A stretch of 5,183 nt of DNA from Sphingomonas bacterium (GTDB lineage: Bacteria; Pseudomonadota; Alphaproteobacteria; Sphingomonadales; Sphingomonadaceae), in assembly GCF_903643065.1 (NCBI RefSeq), contig NZ_CAHJWX010000183.1, forward strand, positions 1 to 5,183, in the 5' to 3' direction. The translations under genes and the position numbers were made by a program. Of this stretch, positions 1 to 5,183 are shown one piece after another. The notes beneath the pieces were generated by a model, which saw nothing but the letters and a program-made list of their open reading frames with translations, had not been told where the DNA came from and searched no databases. Each line of letters begins with the position of its first letter. The first letter of the stretch is position 1.

Positions 1-41
1 CGATCTCGCGCCTGTTGGTGGGCGCCGCCGGGCGGGCGTGA
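1..41 (+). CDS. Possible 3' end of a truncated upstream gene
   Basis: Read in the frame that begins with the codon at 3-5, the first bases give ISRLLVGAAGRA followed by a TGA stop at 39-41. All twelve visible codons end in G or C, as in the genes of this window, whereas the other rightward frames give unlikely peptides. The stop is followed at once by a repeat-rich non-coding stretch, as expected at the end of a gene. Twelve residues are too few to assign a family. It could equally be chance reading in GC-rich intergenic DNA. Confidence 0.35.
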   Translation, partial: ISRLLVGAAGRA

Positions 42-47
42 GGCGGG

Positions 48-127
48 GAGGCAATAGGCAATTGGCAAACGGCGATGCGGCGGGCACCTCTGTTGCCTCT
101 TGCCTCTTGCCTATTGCCTCTTGCCCC
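48..127. repeat. Inverted pair of heptamer arrays (TTGCCTC-like)
   Basis: Five head-to-tail heptamers fill 93-127: TTGCCTC, TTGCCTC, TTGCCTA, TTGCCTC, TTGCCCC. Three more in the opposite orientation fill 48-68: GAGGCAA, TAGGCAA and the degenerate TTGGCAA. The two arrays can pair: 48-61 is the exact reverse complement of 107-120 (14 bp), and 64-68 continues the match with 100-104 after two mismatches. This gives a stem of 19 matches in 21 positions around a 31-base loop. The element lies between a possible gene end at 41 and the ahcY promoter region, so it may act as a terminator or be a dispersed intergenic repeat. There is no T-run, and its function is unknown. Confidence 0.8.
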
Positions 128-151
128 TCATCGCGAAGCCGGTCGGACGCC

Positions 152-171
152 ATATAAAGGAACCTTTATAT
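152..171. promoter_or_regulatory. Palindromic operator upstream of ahcY, probable SahR site
   Basis: The arms ATATAAAGG (152-160) and CCTTTATAT (163-171) are exact reverse complements separated by AA. It is a striking AT-rich island in very GC-rich DNA, 79 bases before the ahcY start. The two-base centre makes it a protein-binding dyad rather than a stable RNA hairpin. The SahR family (ArsR-type DNA-binding domain fused to a methyltransferase-like SAH sensor) represses methyl-cycle genes including ahcY, metF, metH/metE and metK in proteobacteria, and releases DNA when SAH rises. As I remember it, its operator is a palindrome of this ATATAAAG/CTTTATAT kind. The right arm could also supply a -10 element (TATATC, 167-172), but no convincing -35 element is visible. 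Assignment to SahR is an inference; the palindrome itself is certain. Confidence 0.7.
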
Positions 172-201
172 CTGCCGCGCGCCGCGCTACAGGTCCGCAT
201 C

Positions 202-224
202 CGGCACGGGCGCGAGGCCCGCCG
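202..224 (+). other. Small GC hairpin in the ahcY leader
   Basis: CGGGC (207-211) pairs with GCCCG (217-221) around the loop GCGAG. After a two-base bulge (205-206) the stem continues with CGG (202-204) against CCG (222-224), giving eight pairs in all. It ends 12 bases before the ahcY ribosome binding site, so it would leave that site open. It does not resemble the SAH riboswitch core. In DNA this GC-rich such a stem may arise by chance. Confidence 0.3.
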
Positions 225-236
225 ACCACGACCGAT

Positions 237-241
237 AGGAG
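237..241 (+). promoter_or_regulatory. Ribosome binding site for ahcY
   Basis: AGGAG lies nine bases before the GTG at 251. No in-frame ATG occurs before codon 38, which is inside the conserved [10 protein letters not shown] region, so this site decides in favour of the GTG start and the 477-residue protein. Confidence 0.8.
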
Positions 242-250
242 TTCCGCCCC

Positions 251-1684
251 GTGGCCACCGTTCTCGACCGCGAGACCAGCGCGCCCGCGCCTGATCACGT
301 CATCCGCGACATCGGCCTGGCCGAGTTCGGCCGCGCGGAGATCCGCATCGCCGAAACGGAGATGCCGGGCCTGATGGCGTTGCGCCAGGAGTTCGGCGCG
401 TCGCAGCCGCTCAAGGGCGCGCGCATCACCGGCTCGCTGCACATGACGATCCAGACGGCGGTGCTGATCGAGACGCTGACCGCGCTGGGCGCCGACGTGC
501 GCTGGGCGACGTGCAACATCTATTCGACGCAGGATCACGCCGCCGCCGCGATCGCCGCCACCGGCGTGCCCGTGTTCGCGATCAAGGGCGAGAGCCTGGC
601 CGAATATTGGGACTATGTGGGCGACATTTTCGCCTGGGATCGCGAGACGGAGGGCCAGACCGCCAACATCATCCTCGACGATGGCGGCGACGCGACGATG
701 TTCGCGCTGTGGGGCGCCCGGCTGGAGCGTGGCGAGACCTTCGGCGAGCCGGAGAACGACGAGGAGGTCGAGTTCCAGCGCGCGCTCAAGGCGTTCATCG
801 CCAAGCGGCCCGGCTATCTGACGCAGACGGTCAGGAACCTGAAGGGCGTGTCGGAAGAGACCACCACGGGCGTCCACCGCCTGTACGAGATCGCCAAGAA
901 GGGCGAGCTGCCGTTCCCGGCGATCAACGTCAACGACAGCGTCACCAAGTCGAAGTTCGACAATCTGTACGGGTGCAAGGAGTCGCTGGTGGACGCGATC
1001 CGTCGCGCGACCGACGTGATGCTGGCGGGCAAGATCGCCACCGTCGCGGGCTTCGGCGACGTCGGCAAGGGCTCGGCGGCGAGCCTGCGCAATGGCGGCG
1101 CGCGGGTGCTGGTGACGGAGGTCGACCCGATCTGCGCGCTGCAGGCCGCGATGGAGGGCTTCGAGGTGGTGACGATGGAGGAGGCGGTGACGCGCGCCGA
1201 CATCTTCGTCACCGCGACCGGCAATGCCGACGTCATCACCGCCGATCACATGGCGGCGATGAAGCCGATGAGCATCGTGTGCAACATCGGCCATTTCGAC
1301 AGCGAGATCCAGATCGCGGCGCTGTCCAACTACAAGTGGACGGAGGTGAAGCCCGGCACCGATCTGGTCGAGTTCCCGGACGGCAAGCAGATCATCGTGC
1401 TCGCCAAGGGCAGGCTGGTGAATTTGGGCTGCGCGACGGGGCATCCCAGCTTCGTCATGTCGGCAAGCTTCACCAACCAGACGCTCGCGCAGATCGAGCT
1501 GTGGACCAAGGGCGACCAGTACAAGAACGAGGTCTACGTCCTGCCCAAGCATCTCGACGAGAAGGTCGCGGCGCTCCACCTGGCGAAACTGGGCGTGCAG
1601 CTATCCAAGCTGTCCGACAAGCAGGCCGGCTATATTGGCGTGCCGGTGAACGGGCCGTTCAAGCCGGATCATTACCGGTACTGA
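251..1684 (+). CDS. ahcY: S-adenosylhomocysteine hydrolase (adenosylhomocysteinase, EC 3.13.2.1, formerly 3.3.1.1)
   Basis: Cytosolic NAD-dependent enzyme that splits S-adenosylhomocysteine reversibly into adenosine and homocysteine, relieving inhibition of methyltransferases and feeding methionine resynthesis. The 477-residue protein is complete and of normal bacterial length. Family landmarks are present: GSLHMT (61-66, His64), ILDDGGD (141-147, Asp143), SEETTTG (201-207), the substrate residues Lys233 and Asp237 in VTKSKFDN, the Rossmann motif GFGDVGKG (267-274), Glu290 for the NAD ribose, NIGHFD (345-350), GHPSFVMS (397-404+) and the C-terminal KPDHYRY (471-477), whose Lys and Tyr reach into the partner subunit's NAD site. 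The segment of about 40 residues near 147-190 is the insert that separates bacterial enzymes from the mammalian form. GFGDVGKG replaces the more usual GYGDVGKG, a mild change. Start is GTG with AGGAG nine bases upstream. Transcription is probably controlled at the palindrome 152-171. The gene appears monocistronic, ending at a hairpin 24 bases past the stop. Confidence 0.97.
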   Translation: MATVLDRETSAPAPDHVIRDIGLAEFGRAEIRIAETEMPGLMALRQEFGASQPLKGARITGSLHMTIQTAVLIETLTALGADVRWATCNIYSTQDHAAAAIAATGVPVFAIKGESLAEYWDYVGDIFAWDRETEGQTANIILDDGGDATMFALWGARLERGETFGEPENDEEVEFQRALKAFIAKRPGYLTQTVRNLKGVSEETTTGVHRLYEIAKKGELPFPAINVNDSVTKSKFDNLYGCKESLVDAIRRATDVMLAGKIATVAGFGDVGKGSAASLRNGGARVLVTEVDPICALQAAMEGFEVVTMEEAVTRADIFVTATGNADVITADHMAAMKPMSIVCNIGHFDSEIQIAALSNYKWTEVKPGTDLVEFPDGKQIIVLAKGRLVNLGCATGHPSFVMSASFTNQTLAQIELWTKGDQYKNEVYVLPKHLDEKVAALHLAKLGVQLSKLSDKQAGYIGVPVNGPFKPDHYRY

Positions 1685-1707
1685 GCTTGCGCATCGACGG
1701 TTCGCGG

Positions 1708-1734
1708 TCGGAGATGCCAGGCAGGCATCTCCGA
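1708..1734 (+). terminator. Probable ahcY terminator hairpin
   Basis: An 11-bp perfect stem (1708-1718 with 1724-1734) encloses the five-base loop AGGCA. It starts 24 bases after the ahcY stop. Only a short T-run (TTT, 1738-1740) follows, so it is a weak intrinsic terminator in the strict sense; such U-poor hairpins are common after genes in high-GC bacteria. It could work from both strands. Confidence 0.65.
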
Positions 1735-1789
1735 GCGTTTCGATGCGTGACGAGGACGACGGGTCCCGATCATCACCGCCAACGCGCGA

Positions 1790-1821
1790 CGGCCGCGCCC
1801 ACTGGATAGTGAGCGCGGCCG
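1790..1821 (-). terminator. Probable terminator hairpin after the TonB-dependent receptor gene
   Basis: CGGCCGCGC (1790-1798) pairs with GCGCGGCCG (1813-1821). After one C/A mismatch the stem continues with CACT (1800-1803) against AGTG (1808-1811) and closes on the tetraloop GGAT. It lies 22 bases beyond the receptor's TAG stop. No T-run follows on either strand. Its place between two convergent genes suggests it stops readthrough in both directions. Confidence 0.55.
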
Positions 1822-1842
1822 CGTCATTCCGAGCGCCTGGAC

Positions 1843-4815
1843 CTAGAAGTGGATCTGCGCGCCCGCGTAATAGCGCCGGCCGAACGGATCATACACGTCC
1901 GCCGCCGTGGTCGCGCCGGTGATGGTGCCGTAGAATACCGTGTCCTCCAGCTTCGGCGGCTTGCGATCGAACACGTTGTTCACGCCGAAGAAGAACTGGA
2001 AGCTGCGCTCCGGTCCGACATCGAAGCTGAACTGCGCGTTGTGGTAGAGGCGCGACTTGATGTTGTTGTGCTTGGCGATGTCGTCGGTCAGACCCAGGTC
2101 GATGACGGTCTGAGCAAACTCGCCGGGAACCGTGTCATACATGTGGCTGAGGTAATTCGTGGTCCAGCTCAGGTTGAAGCCGCTTAGCGAGTAGTTCAGT
2201 GTCGCGCTGACCTTATCACGGAACACCTCGCCGTACTCAAGATTGCCGACGCCATGATCAATGGGCGCCGACGGGTCCGACTGCGTGTCGTACTTGAACG
2301 AGTGAGTGTAAAAGGCATGCAGGTCGACGCGATCCCCGTTGATCAAGCCCACATTATGACCGTAGCGCATGTCCACGTCGATGCCGCTCGTCTTGAAGTC
2401 CGCGATGTTGACGAGACTTGCGTTCACCGTCGTGAGGAAACCCGTGTTCGGGTTACGGATCACGCTGTTGCAGAATTGCGGCAGGCCGGTGAGCAGACAT
2501 TGCTGAACCGATGTTGACTCCGGCACCGTCCCGACCGCGTTGCTGACCTTGATGTTGAAATAATCGACGCTGAGGCTGAAACCGCGCAGCTGTTGCGGCA
2601 CGATGACCACGCCGGCGGTGATCGTCTTGCCCTTCTCCTCGCTGAGGTTGGGGTTGCCGCCGTCGAAGCCGTTGATGTTCTGAATATCCGCCAGCGTATA
2701 GGTCAGGCTGCCGTTGCGCGCGATCGCCGCCGCGATCGACGGGGTCGCGCGACAGGCGGCAGCATAGGTGCCGGTAGAAGACGCGGTGACGCCGTTGCAG
2801 GGGTCCTGCACTGACGGGAAGTTCTCCGACGGCTGAGAGAAAAGCTCGCCGATGTTTGGCGCACGGTTCGCGACGGCGTAGTTGCCGCGAAAGCGCAGGC
2901 CGTTGAACGGCGCGTATTCGCCCCCGGCGTTCCAGCTGAACACGTGACCGATGGTGGAATAGTCGGAGTACCGCGCCGCGCCCTGGACCGACAGGGAGTA
3001 GAAGAAGGGCTTCTGCTTCAGCAGCGGCACGTCCACCTCGCCAAAGCCCTCCTTGACGTCGAATTTGCCGATCGTGTCGGCCAGCTGATTGCCGGTGTTC
3101 TGGCCCGCGTTGGTGAGCGCATCGAAATTGTCGACGCTCTTCTCGCGCCGGTATTCGCCGCCGACCGAGACCTGCACGGGCCCAGCCGGGAGCTGGAAGA
3201 CGGAGCCCGTGACGGAGCCGGTGGTGACCAGCTCGGTGTTCTTGACGTCCTCGGTGCGGGGCACGGCCGCCGCGACATAGGCCGCCGCCGCCGGCGCGAC
3301 GGTGTTGTAGCCGAACAGGTTGATCGGCACGCAGCCCGCCGCCCGGGCGGTCGCGTTGCGGCAGACGATGGCGCCGGTCGCGTCGCGCACCGCGTCGAGC
3401 GCGAACGCGTACTTCGTCGTGTCGAGGTCCTGCGTCTCCGTATGATCCTTCAGTTCGCCGTACACGACCGAAAGATCATATTTGAAGTCGCCCGCAAACT
3501 CGCCGCGCAGGCCGCCCGCGATCCGGTAGGTGTCACGATCGTTGCGGTTCGATCGGCTGAAGACGTCGTTCTGGCGGCGACGGAAGGAGATCTGATCGAC
3601 GTTGTTGGTGGCGATCGCGTCGCTGTTGCGCGCCGCGATCTGCGCCTGGATGGCAGTCGGGATGAACGGGTTGGTGATCGAATAGCCGAACCCCAGATCA
3701 TTGTCGGAGCCAAGCGCGTAGGGCTCGATCTGCGACGACGACTTCACCTTCACATAGGTGCCCTCGACATAGGCCTCGATCCCGTCGGTGATCCGGTAGT
3801 GACCGATCGCCGTGCCGAGATAGCGCTTCACCGGGGTCGAGATGCGACGCAGGCTCTCCCGATTGAAGCCATAGCCGGTCGGAAACCCGATCACGACACT
3901 GTTGTCCGGATTGAAGGTGAACAGGTTGGAGGCGAAGCCGGCGTTGCCGGTGGGGGCGCCGTTGTTGTAGAACTGGAAGCGGCCCTGGGGGGCGTAGGTG
4001 CTGTACGATTGCGGGCCGCAACCCGCCGCCGAGCAATCCTGCGACGAGATGCCGCGATTGGACGACAACAGCCCCTCGTCGTTGTCGAAGGTGAAGTTGC
4101 CCATGATCGCGCCGCGATCGTCGGGTCCGACGCGGGTACCGGCGGTGAGGCTGGCCGTGTAGGTCGGTGTGTCGCCCCGCTGGGTGAAGCCGTACTGCGC
4201 GCGCGCGGTGACCCCTTTGAAATTGTCCTTAAGCACGTAGTTGACGACGCCCGCGATCGCGTCGGAGCCGTACACGGCCGACGCGCCCCCGGTGACCACC
4301 TCGATACGATCGATGAAGTCGGTCGGGATGTCGTTGACGTCGACCACGGACGTTCCCGCCAGACCGGCGACGAAACGGCGTCCGTTGACCAGCACCAGCG
4401 TGCGATTGTCGCCCAGGTTGCGCAGATTGACCGTCGCGACGCCATTGCCGCCGGTCGCGAAGTTCGAGTTGGTCTTGCTGACGCCGGGGATGCCGACCTG
4501 CGGCAGCTGGTTCATCTCGTCCTGGACGTTGGTGATGCCCTGGCGCTGCAACTGCTCGGACCCGACCACCGCCAGCGGCGTCGCGGACTGGAGCTCCGGC
4601 CGCGCGATGCGCGATCCGGTGACGACCACCGTCTCGTTGGCGGTCTCGGCGGTGCCGTTCGTGTCGCAGCCCGCGGCGGCCGGATTGGCCACGCAATCCG
4701 GCGCCTGCTTGTTGTCCGACTGACCGCCGGCCGCGACCGTCTGCGCGCGGGCGCCAACCGAGGTCATCGCCATGGCGGCGAACGCCGTGGTCGCCAGCAG
4801 AGAGATCTTCTTCAT
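1843..4815 (-). CDS. TonB-dependent outer-membrane receptor, substrate unknown
   Basis: A 22-strand outer-membrane barrel with an internal plug that takes up scarce ligands using energy from TonB-ExbB-ExbD. The 990-residue protein starts with a Sec signal peptide (KK, hydrophobic stretch, likely cleavage after ARA near 24). A short linker with Cys41 and Cys50 leads to the TonB box ETVVVTG (61-67). The plug spans about 68-200 and shows VLVNGRRF (141-148) and the IDRIEVVTGGASAVYGSDAI segment (168-187). Barrel landmarks are CVPINLFG (495-502), RAPNIGELF (651-659), GNPNLSEEKGKT (720-731), SGIDVDMRY (810-818) and the C-terminal strand ending in Phe990, the usual signal for outer-membrane assembly. 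There is no N-terminal secretin/TonB signalling domain, so it is not a FecA-type transducer. The ATG is preceded by GAAGG at good spacing. The gene seems monocistronic, and no neighbouring enzyme, transporter or regulator hints at a ligand; siderophore, peptide or glycan uptake are all possible. Confidence 0.95.
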   Translation of the reverse strand: MKKISLLATTAFAAMAMTSVGARAQTVAAGGQSDNKQAPDCVANPAAAGCDTNGTAETANETVVVTGSRIARPELQSATPLAVVGSEQLQRQGITNVQDEMNQLPQVGIPGVSKTNSNFATGGNGVATVNLRNLGDNRTLVLVNGRRFVAGLAGTSVVDVNDIPTDFIDRIEVVTGGASAVYGSDAIAGVVNYVLKDNFKGVTARAQYGFTQRGDTPTYTASLTAGTRVGPDDRGAIMGNFTFDNDEGLLSSNRGISSQDCSAAGCGPQSYSTYAPQGRFQFYNNGAPTGNAGFASNLFTFNPDNSVVIGFPTGYGFNRESLRRISTPVKRYLGTAIGHYRITDGIEAYVEGTYVKVKSSSQIEPYALGSDNDLGFGYSITNPFIPTAIQAQIAARNSDAIATNNVDQISFRRRQNDVFSRSNRNDRDTYRIAGGLRGEFAGDFKYDLSVVYGELKDHTETQDLDTTKYAFALDAVRDATGAIVCRNATARAAGCVPINLFGYNTVAPAAAAYVAAAVPRTEDVKNTELVTTGSVTGSVFQLPAGPVQVSVGGEYRREKSVDNFDALTNAGQNTGNQLADTIGKFDVKEGFGEVDVPLLKQKPFFYSLSVQGAARYSDYSTIGHVFSWNAGGEYAPFNGLRFRGNYAVANRAPNIGELFSQPSENFPSVQDPCNGVTASSTGTYAAACRATPSIAAAIARNGSLTYTLADIQNINGFDGGNPNLSEEKGKTITAGVVIVPQQLRGFSLSVDYFNIKVSNAVGTVPESTSVQQCLLTGLPQFCNSVIRNPNTGFLTTVNASLVNIADFKTSGIDVDMRYGHNVGLINGDRVDLHAFYTHSFKYDTQSDPSAPIDHGVGNLEYGEVFRDKVSATLNYSLSGFNLSWTTNYLSHMYDTVPGEFAQTVIDLGLTDDIAKHNNIKSRLYHNAQFSFDVGPERSFQFFFGVNNVFDRKPPKLEDTVFYGTITGATTAADVYDPFGRRYYAGAQIHF

Positions 4816-5037
4816 CCGTATAACACCTTCAACGACATGCTACGCGGCGCCGATAGGCGAAATTGGGACAGCGAGGTACACCCTTCACCGACGCACCGAC
4901 GCCGGATTTTCGGCTTGCGTCACATTTTTGCCACGGCCTTCTCAGGCATCGGCCAGGGTGGCGGTGCTGCCCCGGCCTCGTGGCTCGCGTGATCGCCGGC
5001 CCTTTCGGGAGGCGATGCACTCGCCTAAGCCCGCGCG
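4816..5037. other. Divergent intergenic region
   Basis: These 222 bases separate the receptor start (leftward) from the start of the truncated gene (rightward) and should hold both promoters. I cannot name either with confidence, as no good TTGACA/TATAAT pair is visible. What can be seen is an imperfect dyad at 4890-4921 followed by a five-base T-run (4925-4929), and a dyad at 4992-5016 that includes a GGGAGG sequence. No convincing protein-coding frame occupies the region apart from a possible nine-codon frame at 5015-5044. Confidence 0.5.
4826..4830 (-). promoter_or_regulatory. Ribosome binding site for the TonB-dependent receptor
   Basis: Read on the minus strand, GAAGG lies ten bases before the ATG at 4815-4813. 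It supports that start, which also gives a clean signal peptide beginning MKKISLL. Confidence 0.65.
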
Positions 5038-5183
5038 ATGGTGATGGTGACGACGGGCGTGGCGGCGACGACGGGGGCGGTGTTGCTGCTGCTCGTCGCG
5101 GGGGCCGTGGTCGCGTTGTTCGTCGGGCTGCGCGCGCGGGGCGTGGCCCGGGCGGGCGCGGGCGAGAACGCGCAGATCGGCGA
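5038..5183 (+). CDS. N-terminus of a membrane-anchored protein, truncated by the window edge
   Basis: The 48 visible residues begin MVMVTTG and contain one strong hydrophobic segment (about 8-31, ending in LFVGL) followed by RARGVAR, a positive-inside signature that places the rest of the protein in the cytoplasm. All visible codons end in G or C. The start may be the ATG at 5038 or 5044; an in-frame TAA at 5026 rules out anything further upstream. Neither ATG has a well-spaced ribosome binding site. A short anchor followed by an Ala/Arg linker and GENAQI is compatible with membrane-bound sensor histidine kinases of sphingomonads whose PAS domain follows such a linker, but this is a guess from the anchor alone. 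Confidence 0.6.
   Translation, partial: MVMVTTGVAATTGAVLLLLVAGAVVALFVGLRARGVARAGAGENAQIG

Noticed and set aside
48..127. CRISPR array
   Set aside because: Units are seven bases, directly adjacent and without spacers.
152..171. Reading the palindrome as an RNA hairpin or terminator
   Set aside because: The two-base centre cannot close a tight loop without opening inner pairs, the stem is AT-rich, and no T-run follows. A DNA dyad for a dimeric regulator fits better.
172..250. SAH riboswitch in the ahcY leader
   Set aside because: The leader is short and lacks the conserved core and pseudoknot sequences that I know for this riboswitch. The palindrome offers a better explanation for control.
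75..374. Short plus-strand frames spanning the heptamer array (peptide with LLPLASCLLPLA repeats)
   Set aside because: The repeated residues come from the TTGCCTC units, the frame runs into ahcY out of phase, and there is no ribosome binding site.
128..1579. 483-codon open frame on the minus strand opposite ahcY
   Set aside because: It is a mirror of ahcY codon bias: rich in Arg, His, Asp, Ala and Leu, with no recognisable domain, and it runs through the ahcY promoter region. AhcY in the opposite frame is unmistakable.
511..1809. 432-codon open frame in another plus-strand frame of ahcY
   Set aside because: Arg/Gly/Asp-rich low-complexity translation typical of a +1 shadow, with no domain and no ribosome binding site.
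2944..4992. 682-codon open frame on the plus strand opposite the TonB-dependent receptor
   Set aside because: Composition is dominated by Arg, Asp, Val, Ala and Gly, no family motif is visible, and the length follows from strong third-position GC in the receptor gene. It extends past the receptor start only by chance openness.
5021..5183. C-terminal end of a minus-strand gene stopping near 5026
   Set aside because: The minus-strand frame gives a Ser/Thr/Ala/Pro-rich low-complexity tail, while the plus-strand frame gives a proper start and a clear membrane anchor with positive-inside flank. The plus strand is preferred, although only 146 bases are visible.

Overview
The window looks like a high-GC alphaproteobacterial chromosome, most likely from the Sphingomonadales. 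This rests on the third-position G/C bias of the codons, an S-adenosylhomocysteine hydrolase with the alphaproteobacterial insert, and a large outer-membrane TonB-dependent receptor of a type expanded in sphingomonads and caulobacters. The lineage call is an inference; nothing in the window proves it.

Layout. Positions 1-41 may hold the last codons of a rightward gene. Positions 42-250 are the upstream region of ahcY. It holds two oppositely oriented arrays of a TTGCCTC-like heptamer (48-68 and 93-127), a near-perfect AT-rich palindrome (152-171), a small leader hairpin (202-224) and a good ribosome binding site. The ahcY gene runs 251-1684 from a GTG start. It faces a 990-residue TonB-dependent receptor gene on the minus strand (1843-4815). 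The 158-base gap between the two stops holds two hairpins that probably terminate transcription from both sides. Positions 4816-5037 separate the receptor start from the start of a rightward gene at 5038. That gene is cut by the window edge and shows only a membrane-anchored N-terminus.

How the parts relate. AhcY removes S-adenosylhomocysteine (SAH) in the methyl cycle. The palindrome in front of it resembles operators of the SAH-responsive ArsR-family repressor SahR, which would make ahcY SAH-inducible. The receptor is a separate outer-membrane nutrient-uptake unit, transcribed leftward with its own ribosome binding site; no partner transport gene or regulator lies next to it here. I see no mobile element, CRISPR array, tRNA or rRNA. 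No undescribed multi-gene system is apparent. The points most worth a second look are the operator-like palindrome, the inverted heptamer arrays, and the nine-codon reading frame overlapping the start of the last gene.
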